From Mesostigma viride (Eukaryota; Streptophyta; Mesostigmatophyceae; Mesostigmatales; Mesostigmataceae), in NCBI GenBank assembly GCA_009746045.1, contig RPFO01000050.1:3865949-3925948 (forward strand): 60,000 bases of DNA, written 5' to 3'. A model generated the notes under the pieces. The model did not search any database. It saw only the letters and a program-made list of their open reading frames with translations, and was not told where the DNA came from. Shown here in pieces: positions 1-10,285 of the stretch. Each line of letters starts with the position of its first letter. Positions within the stretch are counted from its first letter, which is position 1. The position numbers and the translations under genes were made by a program.

Positions 1-204
1 TAGACCGTTTCAGTGGTTTTTCATTTGCGGGTATTTCCTCGTAAATGGTGGGAAAGCGATCGCAGCAATGGTTCTCACCACTAGACACTCCCGGCCAGTG
101 AAGCTCGAAAAACACGCCCTGATCAAGCAAGCTGTTTCCGGCCCCACTGTATAGGTCATCTTACAGTCGCTCTTTGCGTAAGCCAGCCATAGTTTCAATG
201 AACA
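1..204 (-). repeat. Dispersed repeat R1, copy a (distal part)
   Basis: The reverse complement matches 45900-46104 with scattered differences. The unit includes a stretch around ATTATGGCTGGCTTACG and ends near AAAAGGTCTA. Other copies, covering the proximal part, lie at 31131-31300 and 50322-50494. All four copies sit inside DNA transposons. Nature unknown. Confidence 0.8.
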
Positions 205-506
205 AGGCTACACATTTGCATACTCTTTGCTTGGTTATCGGTGTGCCTTTGTTTGGATGCAGGGGGGATCGCTGTGCTGACACAACGCGGCAAGGGATTT
301 GCTGGTAGAAGATGCCCTTCCCAAGGCTGATTACAGCGACCCTGCGAATGGCGACGAGGCCTACTGGTGAGCCTTGTTTTTTGCAAATGCTACTTACGCC
401 GTCTGCTTTGGTTTTTTTAATTCAGTCCTATTGAAAGGCGCCTTGGGATTAGCCATGCAATCATGTTTTACTGTCACAAAGCCAGCCCTAGTAATTAATA
501 TCTAGT
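205..506 (+). other. Possible upstream exon of the CACTA gene, with introns
   Basis: A polypyrimidine/AG acceptor-like site ends at 262 and a GTGAG donor-like site starts at 367. Within this stretch the frame beginning CTG GTA GAA GAT at about 310 is open to the donor, giving LVEDALPKADYSDPANGDEA. A second acceptor-like AG ends at 425. This would fit an exon upstream of the open frame at 507-1595. The exon limits are guesses from splice-like signals only. Confidence 0.3.
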
Positions 507-685
507 TTGTTTGGTTTTACCCATCCGGGTGCCATGATCTTGCCGCCAGTAAAAGCGTCCTGTGTTGTATCTGTTCTATTTTTTTTAATAACCAATACTT
601 GCAATAATAATACTCTTTGCTGGGTTATCGGTGTGCGTTTGTTTGAATGCAGGCGAGATCGCTGTGCTGACACAACGTTCAACGT
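219..685 (+). repeat. Duplicated intron/acceptor segment (219-295 and 611-685)
   Basis: The two segments are near-identical. Both run from TACTCTTTGC through GGTTATCGGTGTGC to an acceptor-like TTTG(A/G)ATGCAG and on to GATCGCTGTGCTGACACAACG. They lie about 390 bp apart in direct orientation. The repeat suggests a tandem duplication spanning a splice acceptor inside the CACTA gene. Confidence 0.75.
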
Positions 686-1595
686 GCTTGCATGGGCATC
701 ATTAAACCTGACGCCGCTTGTGCCGCAAGGCATTGTAGCGGCGTGTGGGGGCGTGAAGCGCTACGCGGATTCTTTCCACAAAGTCAGGATACACGGGTTC
801 AACTACCGCACGGAGGCTGCGGACCAATCCCAGGGAAAGCGGCACAAGAATGCGGGAGTTGCGGTGCATGGCCCGGGCGGTGTAGACTTTGGTTTCATTA
901 CACACATTCTGAAGGCCAGGTTAGAGTACCCACGAGGGGGCTGGGAATGGCAGCTGTTGTTGAAGGTGGAGCTTTTTGATCGCCTTCATGTCGCTCACCT
1001 GCCCCACGAGAGGTTGGTGGTCATCAGCAGCGCACAGGCCCCCAGGTCGTCGTGCCTTGTGTTGCCAGGTGCAGTGAGCTCAGTTGGGTATGTCGTCGAT
1101 GAATGCTATGCTCCCGAAATGGTGGTAATCCCTGCCAAACTGCCATGGAGCATGGCACATCAGGCGCAATCTGCCCTCAGTAACCATGTGTATCACAGCG
1201 TGGCAGCAGATTTCCCCACCATGCCGCAGTTTGAAGTGATTGAGGAGGGTGAGCCGATGCCACCGCCACCGCCTAGTGGCAAGAAGAAAGGCAAGAAGAA
1301 GGGGTCCAAGAAGAAGAAGGTGGCAGCGGCAGACCTAGGTGATGGCGACGTGGTGCGCCGCGCTGGCAAGGCACCTGCTCGAGGGCGCAGCCGCAAGCGT
1401 GGTGCTCCCACAGATGCTGGACCTAGCCAGCCCACCGTTGTAATTGAGGAGGTCCCTATGGCAAAGAGGGCCAGTGGAAGGCAGCGTAAAGCTGTGAACT
1501 ATTGCGACACTAGTGGGGATGACACTATGTCATCAGAAGATGATGTTGATGCAAGCAACCCCTCGGACAGCAGTTCTGAAGAAGATGACTATTGA
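507..1595 (+). CDS. CACTA transposase, C-terminal exon (DUF4216-like)
   Basis: Frame open for 362 codons. The first roughly 50 residues (507-652) look unlike protein and end at an acceptor-like TTTGAATGCAG, so the real exon probably starts at or after 653. Residues around 85-180 have the pattern of the DUF4216-type domain found near the C-terminus of En/Spm transposases (G-F-x-Y-R-T, N-A-G-V-A-V, F-G-F-I-T-H-I-L, then alternating hydrophobic strands). The tail is low complexity: a proline run, a lysine-rich patch (about residues 258-275) that could be a nuclear signal, and an acidic serine-rich end (SSSEEDDY). The CACTA right terminus lies 490 bp downstream. Domain assignment is from pattern memory and is moderate. 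Confidence 0.5.
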   Translation: MFGFTHPGAMILPPVKASCVVSVLFFLITNTCNNNTLCWVIGVRLFECRRDRCADTTFNVLAWASLNLTPLVPQGIVAACGGVKRYADSFHKVRIHGFNYRTEAADQSQGKRHKNAGVAVHGPGGVDFGFITHILKARLEYPRGGWEWQLLLKVELFDRLHVAHLPHERLVVISSAQAPRSSCLVLPGAVSSVGYVVDECYAPEMVVIPAKLPWSMAHQAQSALSNHVYHSVAADFPTMPQFEVIEEGEPMPPPPPSGKKKGKKKGSKKKKVAAADLGDGDVVRRAGKAPARGRSRKRGAPTDAGPSQPTVVIEEVPMAKRASGRQRKAVNYCDTSGDDTMSSEDDVDASNPSDSSSEEDDY

Positions 1596-1779
1596 TTTAA
1601 TTTGGGCATGACAGCATTGTTTATGGAATGATGAGCTGTTTTATATTGTATGACAACCCTATATTAATTGCACCTTTGTGCACCCTATAATGCATATCAA
1701 AGTGGTGTTGAGTTTTTTTTCACGTTCAGGACTTAATGAAATAAAGCTCATGATTTTTCTCGTGTTACACTCTTGGTGA

Positions 1780-2086
1780 GAAATTTCTCACCACGTTGAC
1801 TTGTGATTTTTCTCGTGTTGGTGAGAAACTTCTCAATTTTCTCAATTTTCTCAATTTTTCGGACTTTTTCTCACCCATTCTCACCTTTTTTCTCACTTTA
1901 GGGTTTTTTCTCACCCCAATCTCACCAAAACCCCCTTTTTCTCACCAAAATCTCACCCTGGTGAGATTTTTTGCCTAGCGTCTGCGGAAAAAAATTGAGA
2001 TTTTTCTCAATTTTCTCAAAAAATTCTCACAAAAGGTGAGAAAATTGAGGGTTTTGAGAAAATTCTCAGAATCTGAGTTCCTAGTG
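1780..2086. repeat. CACTA subterminal repeats and right terminus
   Basis: Dense array of TTCTCA, TCTCACC and their complements (TGAGAA, GGTGAGA) in both orientations, ending in CCTAGTG at 2086. Such arrays are transposase-binding regions in En/Spm elements. The stretch 1596-1779 is the AT-rich 3' untranslated part of the gene. Confidence 0.7.
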
Positions 2087-2585
2087 TAGCAACAATGGCG
2101 ACCCCACGTCCTTGATATCGACGTGCTTGTCGAGCTTGCTCCAACCTTAGCCTGAAGAGAACCAATCAGAACCATGGAATCCTATACAAGATCTTCGTAT
2201 CCATCCTAGTCACACAAAACAGAACAACACCACACACAGCCTGGCAGAATCTTTCCATGAGATCTTAGATCTGTCGTGAGCACTGAAGTCCCAAAGGAGC
2301 ATTTAAGACTCAATAGTACCAACTAACAAACTACAACCCCACGTGGATCAGGCCACGACCAATGAGGGCTCCTATCAGTAGTATCAGCCAACAAACTACA
2401 ACCCTACGTGGATCAGGCCACGACCAATGAGGGTTCCTATCAGTTGGCTGACAAAGTATCAGCTCCAAGTACCGTCGTCTTAGAAACCTCATAACTTTCT
2501 CAATACTGATCCAAAAGTCCTCGAATAAAAGCCAAACATTCACAAAACAAAGGATGTAACAACAAAGTCATTTTTGCTTGTTACA
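2087..2585 (-). repeat. Partial LTR of the element 3 family, reverse orientation
   Basis: The reverse complement reads TGTAACAAGCAAAAATGACT at 2585 and matches the first roughly 500 bp of the LTR at 2909-3688. At 2087 the match stops where the CACTA element is inserted; the rest would lie left of the window. It faces the LTR at 2909 head to head across 323 bp of LINE sequence, so it belongs to a different insertion of the same family. Confidence 0.88.
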
Positions 2586-2908
2586 CATATATGCATATGG
2601 GAGTTCGGGGCCATGGGCCCCAAGACAGCGGAGTTTTTCCACGAGTGCTGCCAGCGCCGTGAAGACCGCCTCGACCTCGAGGGTCAGACCGCCCCGTGGT
2701 CGGCCCGCACGTGGTCCTCCTATTGGCGGCAGCGCCTGTCACTCGCCCTCACTCGCACCGTGGCTGATGTGTTATTCCGCCGCACCCGGGCCGACTTTGT
2801 CGCGACCCATGCGGTCTAGATCCCTTCCAGGCCTGCATGGTGGGCCGGCAGCGCTGTTGCTGCGTGTAGTTTTGTGATGTCTAGTTAGTTGTACCTTGTG
2901 CCGCTGGC
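2586..2908 (+). pseudogene. LINE ORF2 C-terminal remnant and 3' end
   Basis: From about 2600 the frame encodes a segment with E-F-G-A-M-G-P near the start, then REDRLDLEG, PWSARTW and SYWRQRLS, stopping at 2817-2819. The same order of motifs occurs at 56895-57055, so this is the C-terminus of a related non-LTR retrotransposon protein. What follows is 3' untranslated sequence interrupted at 2909 by element 3. The reverse LTR at 2585 cuts it on the left. Only a remnant: no polymerase domain is present. Confidence 0.75.
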
Positions 2909-3688
2909 TGTAACAAGCAAAAATGACTTTGTTGTTACATCCTTTGTTTTGTGAATGTTTGGCTTTTATTTGAGGACTTTTGGATCAGTATTGAGAAAGT
3001 TATGAGGTTTCTAAGACGACGGTACTTGGAGCTGATACTTTGTCAACCAACTGATAGGAACCCTCATTGGTCGTGGCCTGATCCACGTAGGGTTGTAGTT
3101 TGTTGGCTGATACTACTGATAGGAGCCCTCATTGGTCGTGGCCTGATCCACGTGGGGTTGTAGTTTGTTAGTTGGTACTATTGAGTCTTAAATGCTCCTT
3201 TGGGACTTCAGTGCTTACGACAGATTTAGGATCTCATGGAAAGATTCTGCCAGGCTGTGTGTGGTGTTGTTCTGTTCTGTGTGACTAGGATGGATACGAA
3301 GATCTTGTATAGAATCCCATGGTTCTGATTGGTTCTCTTCAGGCTAAGGTTGGAGCAAGTTCGACAAGCACGTCGATATCAAGGACGTGGGGTCGCCATT
3401 GTTGCTACGTTGGTTTTGATTCACCATGGTATAATAAAGCTTGGCTTTGTTGTCCAATCCATAAGAGCCCCTTGGCTATAGACGTCCTTCAGTTCCACAG
3501 AGGTCGTCTATACACGAGCTTGTCTTTGTGTCTACAAGGGGTTGTGATTCCCTAAATCACGTGCTGTGGAATTTCCATCTCAACGTTGCTCGGATACTTG
3601 AAGTTCTGCGACTCAGGAAAGCAACCCAGGTAAAAGATCTTTCATATTGGACTGTGGATGATGTTGATGATCATTTTTAGTCGTTACA
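2909..3688 (+). repeat. Element 3 5' LTR
   Basis: 780 bp, starts TGTAACAAGC and ends AGTCGTTACA (inverted TGTAAC/GTTACA ends). It contains an internal near-duplicate of a 60-70-bp unit carrying CCTCATTGGTCGTGGCCTGA. Nearly identical to 26132-26915. Confidence 0.93.
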
Positions 3689-3703
3689 TTGGTATCGGGG
3701 ATC
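3689..3703 (+). promoter_or_regulatory. Primer binding site (initiator-Met tRNA type)
   Basis: TTGGTATCGGGGATC directly follows the LTR. It resembles the TGGTATCAGAGC site complementary to initiator methionine tRNA used by many plant-type LTR retrotransposons, with changes in the second half. Confidence 0.75.
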
Positions 3704-3915
3704 TCTACTTTGGTGTTTCTCTTGAAGTCGCAACCTTCCGGGTAGTACAACGTTGATCAGATGTCTGTCATCCGAGAAGATTCATAGAGTTGCGGAAAAC
3801 TTACGGTGTTACAGACTGAGACACATCCTGATGTGACTGTCTTGCTCTGTAACACTAGAAGTCAGCCGTAACCGTTGTCTCTACTAGGCAGACGATCGCG
3901 ACTCCATGTGGAAGT

Positions 3916-4149
3916 ATGAGTAGTTCGAAGACACAATCACCTTTACCCCCTACTAATCAAGGTTTGGGAGATCCGTCATCATCTCTGGAACCCATTGCTA
4001 GGGAAGGTGCTGAGACAACTACTCATACTCCACGGCGTCAACTTAATTTCAATCGTACTTCTATGACTGAAGTGAGGCGGGTTACACAATCACCTTCATC
4101 CCTACGGAACCAGGTGTGGGCGACCTTCTTCTCCTTCACCTCTCCCTAG
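3916..4149 (+). CDS. Short gag-like leader ORF of element 3
   Basis: 77 codons, first ATG of size after the primer site, 227 nt into the internal region. The peptide begins MSSSKTQSPLPP and is rich in S, T and P, as N-termini of Gag often are. It stops before any recognisable capsid or zinc-knuckle motif, so it may be only the intact start of a decayed gag. Function not shown by sequence. Confidence 0.35.
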   Translation: MSSSKTQSPLPPTNQGLGDPSSSLEPIAREGAETTTHTPRRQLNFNRTSMTEVRRVTQSPSSLRNQVWATFFSFTSP

Positions 4150-7100
4150 AAAAGGGTGTTGCATAAGCCATTATTAACGCACCACTAAGTCACCGTCCCT
4201 TTCTTTAAATTCGTGCAATATTTCATTGACAAGCGTCCTTACTTACGGGCTTTCGGCTGGCTGGCCGCATCGTGCTGAAGTCCGACCACCGCCCTGTCTG
4301 TCGTGGCTGCTGACGCCGCAGTCTCTGCCTAGCTCCAAACATCTTTATATATTAGCATTACGCAAGTGTTGCTACGTTTCGAGCAGGGCCATGCGGAGTG
4401 TTGGGCCAGTAGCTCAGCAGGTCCGGCTCCAGAATCCTGCTAGGAGCTGTCTTTTTTCCCTGCAGGCTCTGTTTTCGGCCAGGCCGACATGGCGCTACGG
4501 GTTATGGCTGAGCCGACGCAATGTTGCTGCCGACGGCACCTATCACCCGGTTTCCGGGTTGCGGCTGCACGCACGACCACCACCGCGACCGCCTGACGAC
4601 GTCGCCGTCTAAGGTTGTTTTTTTTTCCCGGTGCTGCTTTTCTTTGACGACATTTTTACGGTGTGGCTCAGGTTACACCTCGTGTCTTTTGAGGGTGGCT
4701 CCGGATGAGCGGACAGTAGGGATTCATGGCTGCCTTTTTTACGCAAGGTTCCTTTTGCACTCACTTGACAATCTTTCAGGATCCTTTTCTTCGGTGCATG
4801 GGCAGCCTACCCTTGCTGTTTAAGGACTGTGGCACGTCCTTAATTCACGCGTCGCCAAACATTTGTTTCAGTTGTGGGGGAAACTCTTCCTTTTCTTGTT
4901 GAGCATCATGACAGTGGAGGCGTTCTAGGTTGAGCTTTGGTTCCTCCCACGTGTATGGTGGTTTGGTTTTGGTGGGGAGGAGAACAACGGCATTTGTGTT
5001 GTTCCCACTAGCATCATGGTACTATGGGTAGGGCGAGCTCCCTAGGAGTTGTCCAGATTGGTGGCAGCTACGTCTGGTTACCCTGAGCAATTTTTTGCGG
5101 GGGAGTGGACATCCTGGATGTCTGCAATGTAATTTCCAGACGGCATCACACATGCCAGGGCAGAACAACAGCATTTACGGGGTTTCCACTATCATACTGG
5201 ACAGCTGTGTCTAGTTACCCTGAGAAAATTTCTGCGGGGGAGTGGATATCCCAGGTCTGCCAAAAGGGTGCCAGATGCTATCATGGAGGCGTATGGCATG
5301 GTAGATGCCACCACATCAGGGGACATCGGGATACCTGCAGTGGGTTGTCCCCTAGAGGGTATCACACGTGCACCCATGAGTTGCCAGGTGTCTCTTGCAT
5401 GGGTTGCCCACTTGCTAGACGGTGTCCTTTGACACATGTTCCCAGAGGGGGTGGACCACTTGCTTGACAATGTCCCTTTACAAGTGGGGTGTGGGTCACT
5501 TGCCAGTTGGGGCCCTTACCTGCGCCAGACCATTGTGACCACGCATTTACTTCTCCCAGGACAGGATGGTTACCACTGCTTGTTGGCAGATGGTCCCTGT
5601 TGGGCCTAGGAGGTGCACTAGGACAGCAAGTATGGACACCAGGGCTGCTGTCATAGTTCTTATCTGTGAATATATCTGATATAGTTCTCAGATCAGAATT
5701 TTTGACACTGGTCAAGGCGTTTTTAGGCCCATTTTTTCGATTTTTGGGCAATTCTGCTGGCTGTTGGACAACCTCAGGCCCTTGTGTTCCTCCGGCTTAG
5801 GAGTTCTGGCTACCTGGCACTTGGTAGTAGCCCTGTTCGAGTCTGCTATCTTAATAGGTTGGCAGTCTGTGGCTTGCCTACTAGGCAGTTTTCTGAGTGC
5901 CATAGTGAAGAGTGCTGGCTCCTTCCTGCAGCCTGATTGACGTTTAGTCCGGGCAGTTGACAGCATGTGGTCCTTCTTCCAAGCAGCTTCTGGAGCCAGG
6001 CTCATTGGTGTCCGTCCCAGGCCTCCATAAAGCAGCTTAGTCACTTCCCCATAGCGTGATCGGCGCAAGCAGCTAGTCTTGGTTGTACAGTCAGGCAACA
6101 GCTGTGTTGGATACCCACATGTGGGGGTGGTCCAACGCTGATTGGGCGTGGTGGCAGTAGCCTCTTGGGGGCTTGAGGCCAGTGGGGGATTGGAAACATG
6201 TCTATGGCGGGCATGGTGCATGGAGGCTACGTTGGAGAGTACCCTGGTAGTGGACTAGTGCTGTTGGTGGCAACTGCAAGCACTCATGGTGACGAGCGCC
6301 AGCACTCCTGGTGGCGACTACCAGCACTCATGGTGGGGCCTGAGAGCACTCGTGGTGGCGACTGCAAGCACTGCATGGTGGCCGCTGGCGACTCTGGTGA
6401 CTTGGGGACGCCCAAGTGACGAGTATCTGTAATGCTGGTGCCTGCTCCTGACGCAGTGCTGGTCCTGCCTGCTGGTGGACATCAAGCCAGCCTTGTGCAG
6501 ATGAGTAACCTCCTACCCTTGCTTTGCCCTGCTATGGACTTATTCTTGCTTGCATGGTGCCAGGATGGCTTGTTGTCTTGATAGTACACCATCCGCCCTT
6601 GAGCTGATTGCTTGCACAGCATGATGGTTGTATGAATGGGACTGCTTGCACGGGGGGTCTGGCATCATGTTTGCGTGGGTAGGATGTCCTTGTTGGTTGG
6701 ATGATGGGCGGGATCAACGGAGCTACAACTGTGGGGCAGGATGGAATCTTTGGCATGACAGTGATGACAATGATGCCCACTCCGTTGACTCTTAATTGAG
6801 GAGTTGGACTACTTGGTGCTGGGCGGGGGCTCACATGGCTTAGAGGTGTGGGTTAGTTGGGGGACCCATTCAGCCCTCTACCACCCTTACAACCTGCCTC
6901 ATGTGCATCAGTATCCGTGGTACACTGACATTAATACCATTTGGCAGTCTACGTGGTCCACGGACATGGATACTACTTTCCATGCTTTGACTAGGGGGAC
7001 ATGGTTCAGTCTACTTGCTAGGGCCCTGCCAAGCTGAGGGTGTATCTGTTTGATGACTGATGGCCTCATCCAGCATACCCTTACGCTGCCCTACTTGTGC

Positions 7101-8012
7101 AACCTTGTCTTGGGCTCCTTCGATCCTAATGCCCACATTACCTTGCATGGTAGTGCCACCTGGATGGATGCGGGGAGTGATTTTTGTTGCTGGGGCCCTG
7201 CCAAGCTTGGGCACATCAGTTGGCTGATTGGTGATTGCTTTCAGTCTGCTCTCAAGCTGCCTTGTATGCAACTCTGTCTTGGATGCTGTAGTTCCCACCC
7301 CATCTTTAGTCATGAGGTGCATAGGACGTCTTAATAGAGCGACCCTGCAGGCCACCAGTGGTTTAGTGGGCTGAGAGACTTGCCTCCCCCACCCTTCTCT
7401 GGTTGGCTGGGCCTCTGTCTTCATGCGTATCCCATGGCGTTTGTTCCTGCTAGGTCATGCTGTCAATCTTGGGAAGCTGATACCAGGATTATTACAGCTT
7501 ATTCTACGCAGAGGGGTGGAATTATTAGGCATGCTGGTAGTCTCCAGTTTACCAGTTATGCTGAGGGGGATTTGTGTGGGGAGCAGGGCGTGCAGGGGAT
7601 TGGGCTGCACCTAGCCCTTGCATGGGGGTAGCGTGTGCTACGATTTACAAGTTGGGGCATACCGTTCATAATGCTGGTGAGGCATTACTGATCTTCTGCT
7701 ATCCCTCTCAAGGCTGTGGATAGTTTTCCCAGGCATCTTATGGAGAAATAGTGTGCCTTGTGATTATCATAGGCCACTGGCTATGGGTTTGAGTGTACTA
7801 GCTACTAAGGAGATGTGGCTTTACCTCACTCTCACTCCTTTGGTGCGACTGGAGGGGGGGAATTTTGTTCTGGTGGGGAGGAGATCTGTGAGGATCATAG
7901 CGTGGATTCACCCTGGGATTTCAGTTCATCCTGTCGGGCTCACCTCATAGATCCCTGACTATGTGGTATCCTGGTTTCGCTGGCCATCGGTGGGCTATTT
8001 TGGCTGTGCTTT
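4150..8012. other. Decayed interior of element 3, no gene
   Basis: No frame here is long or convincing. GT-rich sequence with diffuse internal repeats: 5060-5110 and 5199-5250 share TTACCCTGAG and TGCGGGGGAGTGGA, and 6265-6390 holds about five copies of a CAGCACTCATGGTGG-like unit. I read it as degenerate retrotransposon sequence. Confidence 0.6.
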
Positions 8013-8336
8013 GTGGCACCTCCCCAACCTGCTGGCGGGTACCCACTGGTGACAACCCTGTCCACGGCCTCTCTTCATCATGGGTGTACTTCTGAGATAC
8101 CCTTGATCTTCCTGAGGCGACCCTGTTGGCGACGTCTTCCTGCTGGATTGCTCCTGCCTCTTGGTGACTGCACTTCCACCTGGGGCGCTGTTGACGTTTC
8201 CTCGTTCCAGTTTGCGTGGACTGACGGGTGTCAGCAGGCCTTGGACTTGCTGCAGCAGAAGCTCACGCCAGCCCCTGTGTTAGGATTGAGCATTCTTGGA
8301 ATCCACCCAGCCTGCTATGACCTGTTGGTGATCTGA
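8013..8336 (+). pseudogene. Ty3/gypsy polymerase fragment (RT-RNase H connection)
   Basis: The frame contains FAWTDGCQQALDLLQQKLT followed by PAPVL. This matches the conserved gypsy signature F-x-W-T-x2-C-x2-A-F-x2-L-K-x2-L-T-x-A-P-V-L that links reverse transcriptase to RNase H. Upstream and downstream frames are broken, so only this piece is legible. It suggests element 3 descends from a Ty3/gypsy retrotransposon. Confidence 0.6.
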
Positions 8337-8999
8337 GGGAGGTCCCCAGTTGGGATGGATTGGGGATTTATTATGGCTCGGTTACCTGCCACTCTGTTGT
8401 GGTGATACAGCATCTGTCCCTGACTACCTCTTCCCTTGAGAAGGGCTGGAATCTTTGGGTGTGCTGTGGTGACTAGCTTTGATGAGCCTTGGACCCTGGC
8501 AGCCCAGTTAGTTTTGTGGGGTTCGCTGTATAGAGGGTTAGCCTTGCTACATGACACTCTGCTTCCTGCCCTGATCAAGCAGTGAGAGTTGTCAGTATTT
8601 CGTGGCATGGATCCCTGTGGATGACCCGTTATCCTGGGAATGTCAGGCTTGTCTTTCACCCGTGGACTCTAGCTGAGGGAGGGTGGTGTCCCAGAACATG
8701 GAGTGGCCTCGCCTTGTTTGGCTTAGGTGCCTTGATCCTGTTTACTCCTTCTTGGATTCATGTGGACTCATTGAATCCGACGGGGATCTGAGTTGAGTGG
8801 GATGGACTCTGGTGGGAGTTTGGTTGGACTAAGCTGAGATGACATCCAGATTTTGGTGACCAGTTTCTGAGGATGGTTGAGGGGATCTGAGCTTGGATGG
8901 CACATGGAGAGTGACTTCTGTGTTGTACCCTCGACATATGGAGTGGTTCACCTAGGGCTTGATTCCTGGTATGATTAAGACACGTGGGTCATGTTCTGC
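8337..8999. other. Decayed interior of element 3
   Basis: No supportable gene. Expected place of RNase H/integrase of a gypsy element, but I cannot read their motifs in any frame. Confidence 0.4.
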
Positions 9000-9002
9000 A
9001 TG

Positions 9003-9058
9003 GGGTGGTTTTACCGGATTAGGATACATTTGCACGGCTTCAAATGTATCCTAAATGC
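9003..9058 (+). repeat. Left TIR of the 15.9-kb element
   Basis: GGGTGGTTTTACCGGATTAG followed by GATACATTT, then a second inverted block ending near 9058. Partner at 24840-24894. Confidence 0.8.
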
Positions 9059-9059
9059 A

Positions 9060-9889
9060 CCATTGGCAAACATGGTTTCTGGACATGGTCAATATCATTC
9101 ATATGTTTGGCAAGCATGATATGATCATGCTTGCCAAAGATGTTGTCTCTTTTCATATTTCACACATATATTATCGGCCTCGGCGTGCCATGCTTCCACG
9201 TTTGTTGTCTCTTTTCATATATTGTGAATATGATCAATAAAATTCCAAACATGACCATGTTGGAGACTTCAAGTGGAGCATCATGATTACTGTTTTCACT
9301 ATTACGTAACCCATGGTTCATGTTAACATGGCATAATGAGCAATCCTATTGACCCCATGACTAATGGTGAAGTTAATAAAGTTACATCGTGGCACGTCAC
9401 TATAGCATCAAGTTGCATCATTGTGCATAAAGTAGTTTAGCACTGAGTTGGCATGCCAACACCAGGTACACTAAATAAATTAAAACCAGAATTGATAAAC
9501 AACCCAGTATCCAAATACAGTATCCATATATATGCAGGTCGTACTACAGGTACAGCCACGGCTGCCACGCGGCTTCTGCAGCGATCACGCTCTTTCTCCT
9601 AGACAATTGCTCTACTGGTCCCTACAGGTCGGTCGACTTGGACCATGATGCGTCAAGAACAGTTAATTGACCGACTTAAACAAGATGTTTGTCTACATGC
9701 AGCTGTCTGCACCTAACTAACGCGAAACCGCGTGCTACCAAATATAGGGGCAAATGCATGAGTAACACATGTCAACGCACAACCGGTGGAAATCACGCGA
9801 TACCAACCGCGGCAACAGTGGTGTGAACATAGCGGGCACTGACATGCAAAAAAGCACCAGCAGCGGCATCAGTAGCAAATTGTAGTAGC
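9060..9889. other. Non-coding, AT-rich sequence
   Basis: No convincing ORF. Contains a short inverted pair around GGCAAGCATGATATGATCATGCTTGCC (9110-9137), given here only by its position and arms GGCAAGCATGAT / ATCATGCTTGCC. Otherwise unremarkable. Confidence 0.5.
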
Positions 9890-10285
9890 GGAACAATAGC
9901 CACTACATCAATGCAACAACACATCAGCCCAGCAACACAGCAGCAGCATGACCGTAGCACAGCAGCAGCACAACTGTAGCACATCAACACGGCCGCATAG
10001 CAGGAGCACAAGTCAGCGCAGCAGCAACTTAGTATGCCGATTCCTGAATTTCCTATCAGTGGACTATAGTCCATTGATAGGAAATTCACTAATAGGCAGT
10101 ACTAGAGCTCAGCAGCACGGCAGCAATGCAGCAGTGCATCAACACAGCAGCACGACAGCAATACATCAGCGGCACGGCAGCAATGCAGCAACACATCAGC
10201 ACAATAGCACAGCAGCAGCACGGCAGCAATGCAGCAGCAATAGCATGGCAGCACAGCAGCAGCAGCAGCACATGAGCAGCTCAAT
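9890..10285. repeat. CAG/CAA-rich trinucleotide tract
   Basis: Dense GCAGCA, CAACAC and CAGCAC triplets over about 400 bp, interrupted by a 42-bp palindrome at 10046-10087. On the minus strand it supplies the cysteine/leucine/alanine-rich tail of the unknown gene ending at 10196; that tail is probably not biologically meaningful. Confidence 0.8.
10046..10087. repeat. 42-bp near-perfect palindrome
   Basis: Arms GAATTTCCTATCAGTGGAC.. and its complement with one G/A difference, centred on CTATAG. It interrupts a triplet tract and shares nothing with it. Could be a tiny foldback insertion. Confidence 0.75.

Larger units (their letters stand above)
1..2086 (+). mobile_element. CACTA (En/Spm-like) DNA transposon, right-hand part
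   Basis: The right end reads ...TTCCTAGTG, whose reverse complement starts CACTAGGAA, the hallmark of CACTA transposons. It is preceded by about 300 bp of short TTCTCA/TGAGAA subterminal repeats in both orientations, as expected of this superfamily. The body carries an open exon (507-1595) resembling the C-terminal domain of En/Spm transposases. The element is inserted in an LTR copy that resumes at 2087. The left end lies outside the window, so the target duplication cannot be checked. Superfamily assignment is good; autonomy is unknown. Confidence 0.72.

Noticed and set aside
9793-10271. Minus-strand Cys/Leu-rich ORFs (CCCCCCAAMLLLL)
   Set aside because: Translations of the CAG/CAA tract.
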